From positions 1 to 22,590 of IMG/VR virus record IMGVR_UViG_3300025168_000728: a DNA stretch of 22,590 nucleotides; one strand, written 5' to 3'. The translations under genes and the position numbers were made by a program. Positions 21,693 to 22,590 of this stretch are shown piece by piece. The DNA comes from a virus. The notes beneath the pieces are model-generated. The model saw only the letters and a list, made by a program, of their open reading frames with translations, was not told the DNA's origin and made no database searches. Numbering within the stretch: the stretch's first letter is position 1; every line of letters starts with the position of its first letter.

Positions 21693-22590
21693 TCAGACAA
21701 AGAAAAGTTGCACGGATTTTAGAATAGCGGGATTCCAGTCGCCTTGTGCGGGTGGCTCAGGTAGCTCCACATTGTATCTAGTTACCCAGTACATGCGTAG
21801 TTCCTTCATCCAATTACCCGAATAAAGCTCCTCGAAAGTCTCCGTAATCATCTTGTACAGCTTGCTTTTATGGTTAGCATGTGTGCTGAAAGAGTCATGA
21901 ACGAATACCATAGGTAGTCCAGCGTCCCGTAGCCTTGCAGCTACCATCCTAAGGTGGGTCGCGTCAAGTGAATGTATCACATTAGGTGCTATTGCCGACC
22001 TGTTCTTGGAGTGTGCCGGTATCTGACCGGAGTAATCCATGATTGTAGAGGTAAACAAGTCCTTGTTGCTCAGAAAAACAGCAACTCTGCGCTGCTCCCC
22101 AATAACTTTACGCTGTTTACACTCGAATCCGTCCGGGGTAGGCCAGTGGATGTCCGGGTTACCAGCTCGTGAGATAACATCTGCACAGTCTGTGACCCAA
22201 TCTACCGCCGCCTTCAGATCCACGAGGGTATCCTGCAGGTTATCGTAGAGACCAGCCCCCAATCGCCCAGCTTCAGCCCTGCTCAGCCCCGGTGTGGTAA
22301 CAATCCACTCCTTAGCCTTGCGATCCCATCGGCGCTTCTCGCCAAATTGCTTATCCAACCACTCCATAGAGGTCATTCTTGTTGCATTATAGCCCCAAGT
22401 CATGGTAGGAACCTTCGCAGCCTTGCGGGTTGCGTAGTGCTTGTGGGTCTCAGGTAGGGTATCGGCCCAGTCATCAGCCACTTTCTCGTATATATCCCGG
22501 TCAGCTTCCACCAAAGACATCCCTATATGGTCTGAGATGCTCTCAGATCGCGTGAGAGCGCTCCAATGCTGTAAGCCAGAACAACGCCCG
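21693..22590 (-). CDS. T7-type single-subunit RNA polymerase, partial (5' end beyond right edge)
   Basis: The frame is open across the right edge, so the ATG at 22520 is internal. The 298 visible residues begin GRCSGLQHWSAL, the counterpart of the T7 sequence just after catalytic D537 (that codon is outside). TRKAAKVPTMTWGY aligns with the T7 O-helix: R627, K631, M635, T636 and Y639 are all present. IAPNVIHSLDATHLR matches the H784 region, and VFVHDSF carries the second catalytic Asp (D812 in T7). The C-terminus ends in LFFV, similar to the T7 foot. The visible part is shorter than the T7 equivalent by about 48 residues. The enzyme would transcribe phage genes from its own promoters. Confidence 0.95.
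   Translation of the reverse strand, partial: GRCSGLQHWSALTRSESISDHIGMSLVEADRDIYEKVADDWADTLPETHKHYATRKAAKVPTMTWGYNATRMTSMEWLDKQFGEKRRWDRKAKEWIVTTPGLSRAEAGRLGAGLYDNLQDTLVDLKAAVDWVTDCADVISRAGNPDIHWPTPDGFECKQRKVIGEQRRVAVFLSNKDLFTSTIMDYSGQIPAHSKNRSAIAPNVIHSLDATHLRMVAARLRDAGLPMVFVHDSFSTHANHKSKLYKMITETFEELYSGNWMKELRMYWVTRYNVELPEPPAQGDWNPAILKSVQLFFV

Overview
The window is a late-gene block of a tailed, contractile-tail (myovirus-type) phage genome. Every supported gene is on the minus strand and is transcribed from the right edge to the left. Genes are tightly packed, mostly with 1-40 bp gaps or 4-base stop/start overlaps, and nearly all have a strong AAGGAG/GGAGG-type Shine-Dalgarno. This suggests a Gram-negative host; a marine gammaproteobacterium is a guess. 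No bacterial genes, integrase, tRNA, IS element or CRISPR array were seen.

Right to left: (1) The C-terminal part of a T7-type single-subunit RNA polymerase (21693-22590, cut by the right edge). (2) A 272-base non-coding, hairpin-rich gap (21421-21692). (3) A packaging block: small terminase (20971-21420), two small proteins, a LamG/lectin-like protein, an HExxH putative metallopeptidase, and large terminase (17492-19060). (4) Head genes: a 61-aa protein, DUF1073 portal, DUF2213 protease-like protein fused to an acidic coiled-coil scaffold-like half, a decoration/cement-like protein, the DUF2184 major capsid protein, a one-TM small protein, an unknown 125-aa protein, and a DUF4054 adaptor. 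(5) Neck and tail: a stopper-like protein, an LIC_12616-like terminator, DUF3383 sheath, tail tube, a rho-independent terminator, tail assembly chaperones G and GT joined by a -1 frameshift, and a 1356-aa tape-measure-position protein. (6) Baseplate and adhesion: a hub-like protein, a Dit-like protein, a Gp138-type spike fused to a collagen domain, a 60-aa paralogue of the spike C-terminus, and a collagen-like fibre with an Mtd-type N-terminal domain (cut by the left edge).

The most unusual points are: a YqaJ/lambda-exonuclease-like PD-(D/E)XK nuclease domain with its catalytic residues present, inside the tape-measure-position protein; a collagen extension on the central spike; a duplicated C-terminal cassette whose codons for GGGAVW also form the Shine-Dalgarno and start of the next gene; and a T7-type RNA polymerase beside a contractile-tail module. 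The frameshift in the tail chaperones can be traced base by base. All family calls come from reading motifs and gene order; no database search was run.
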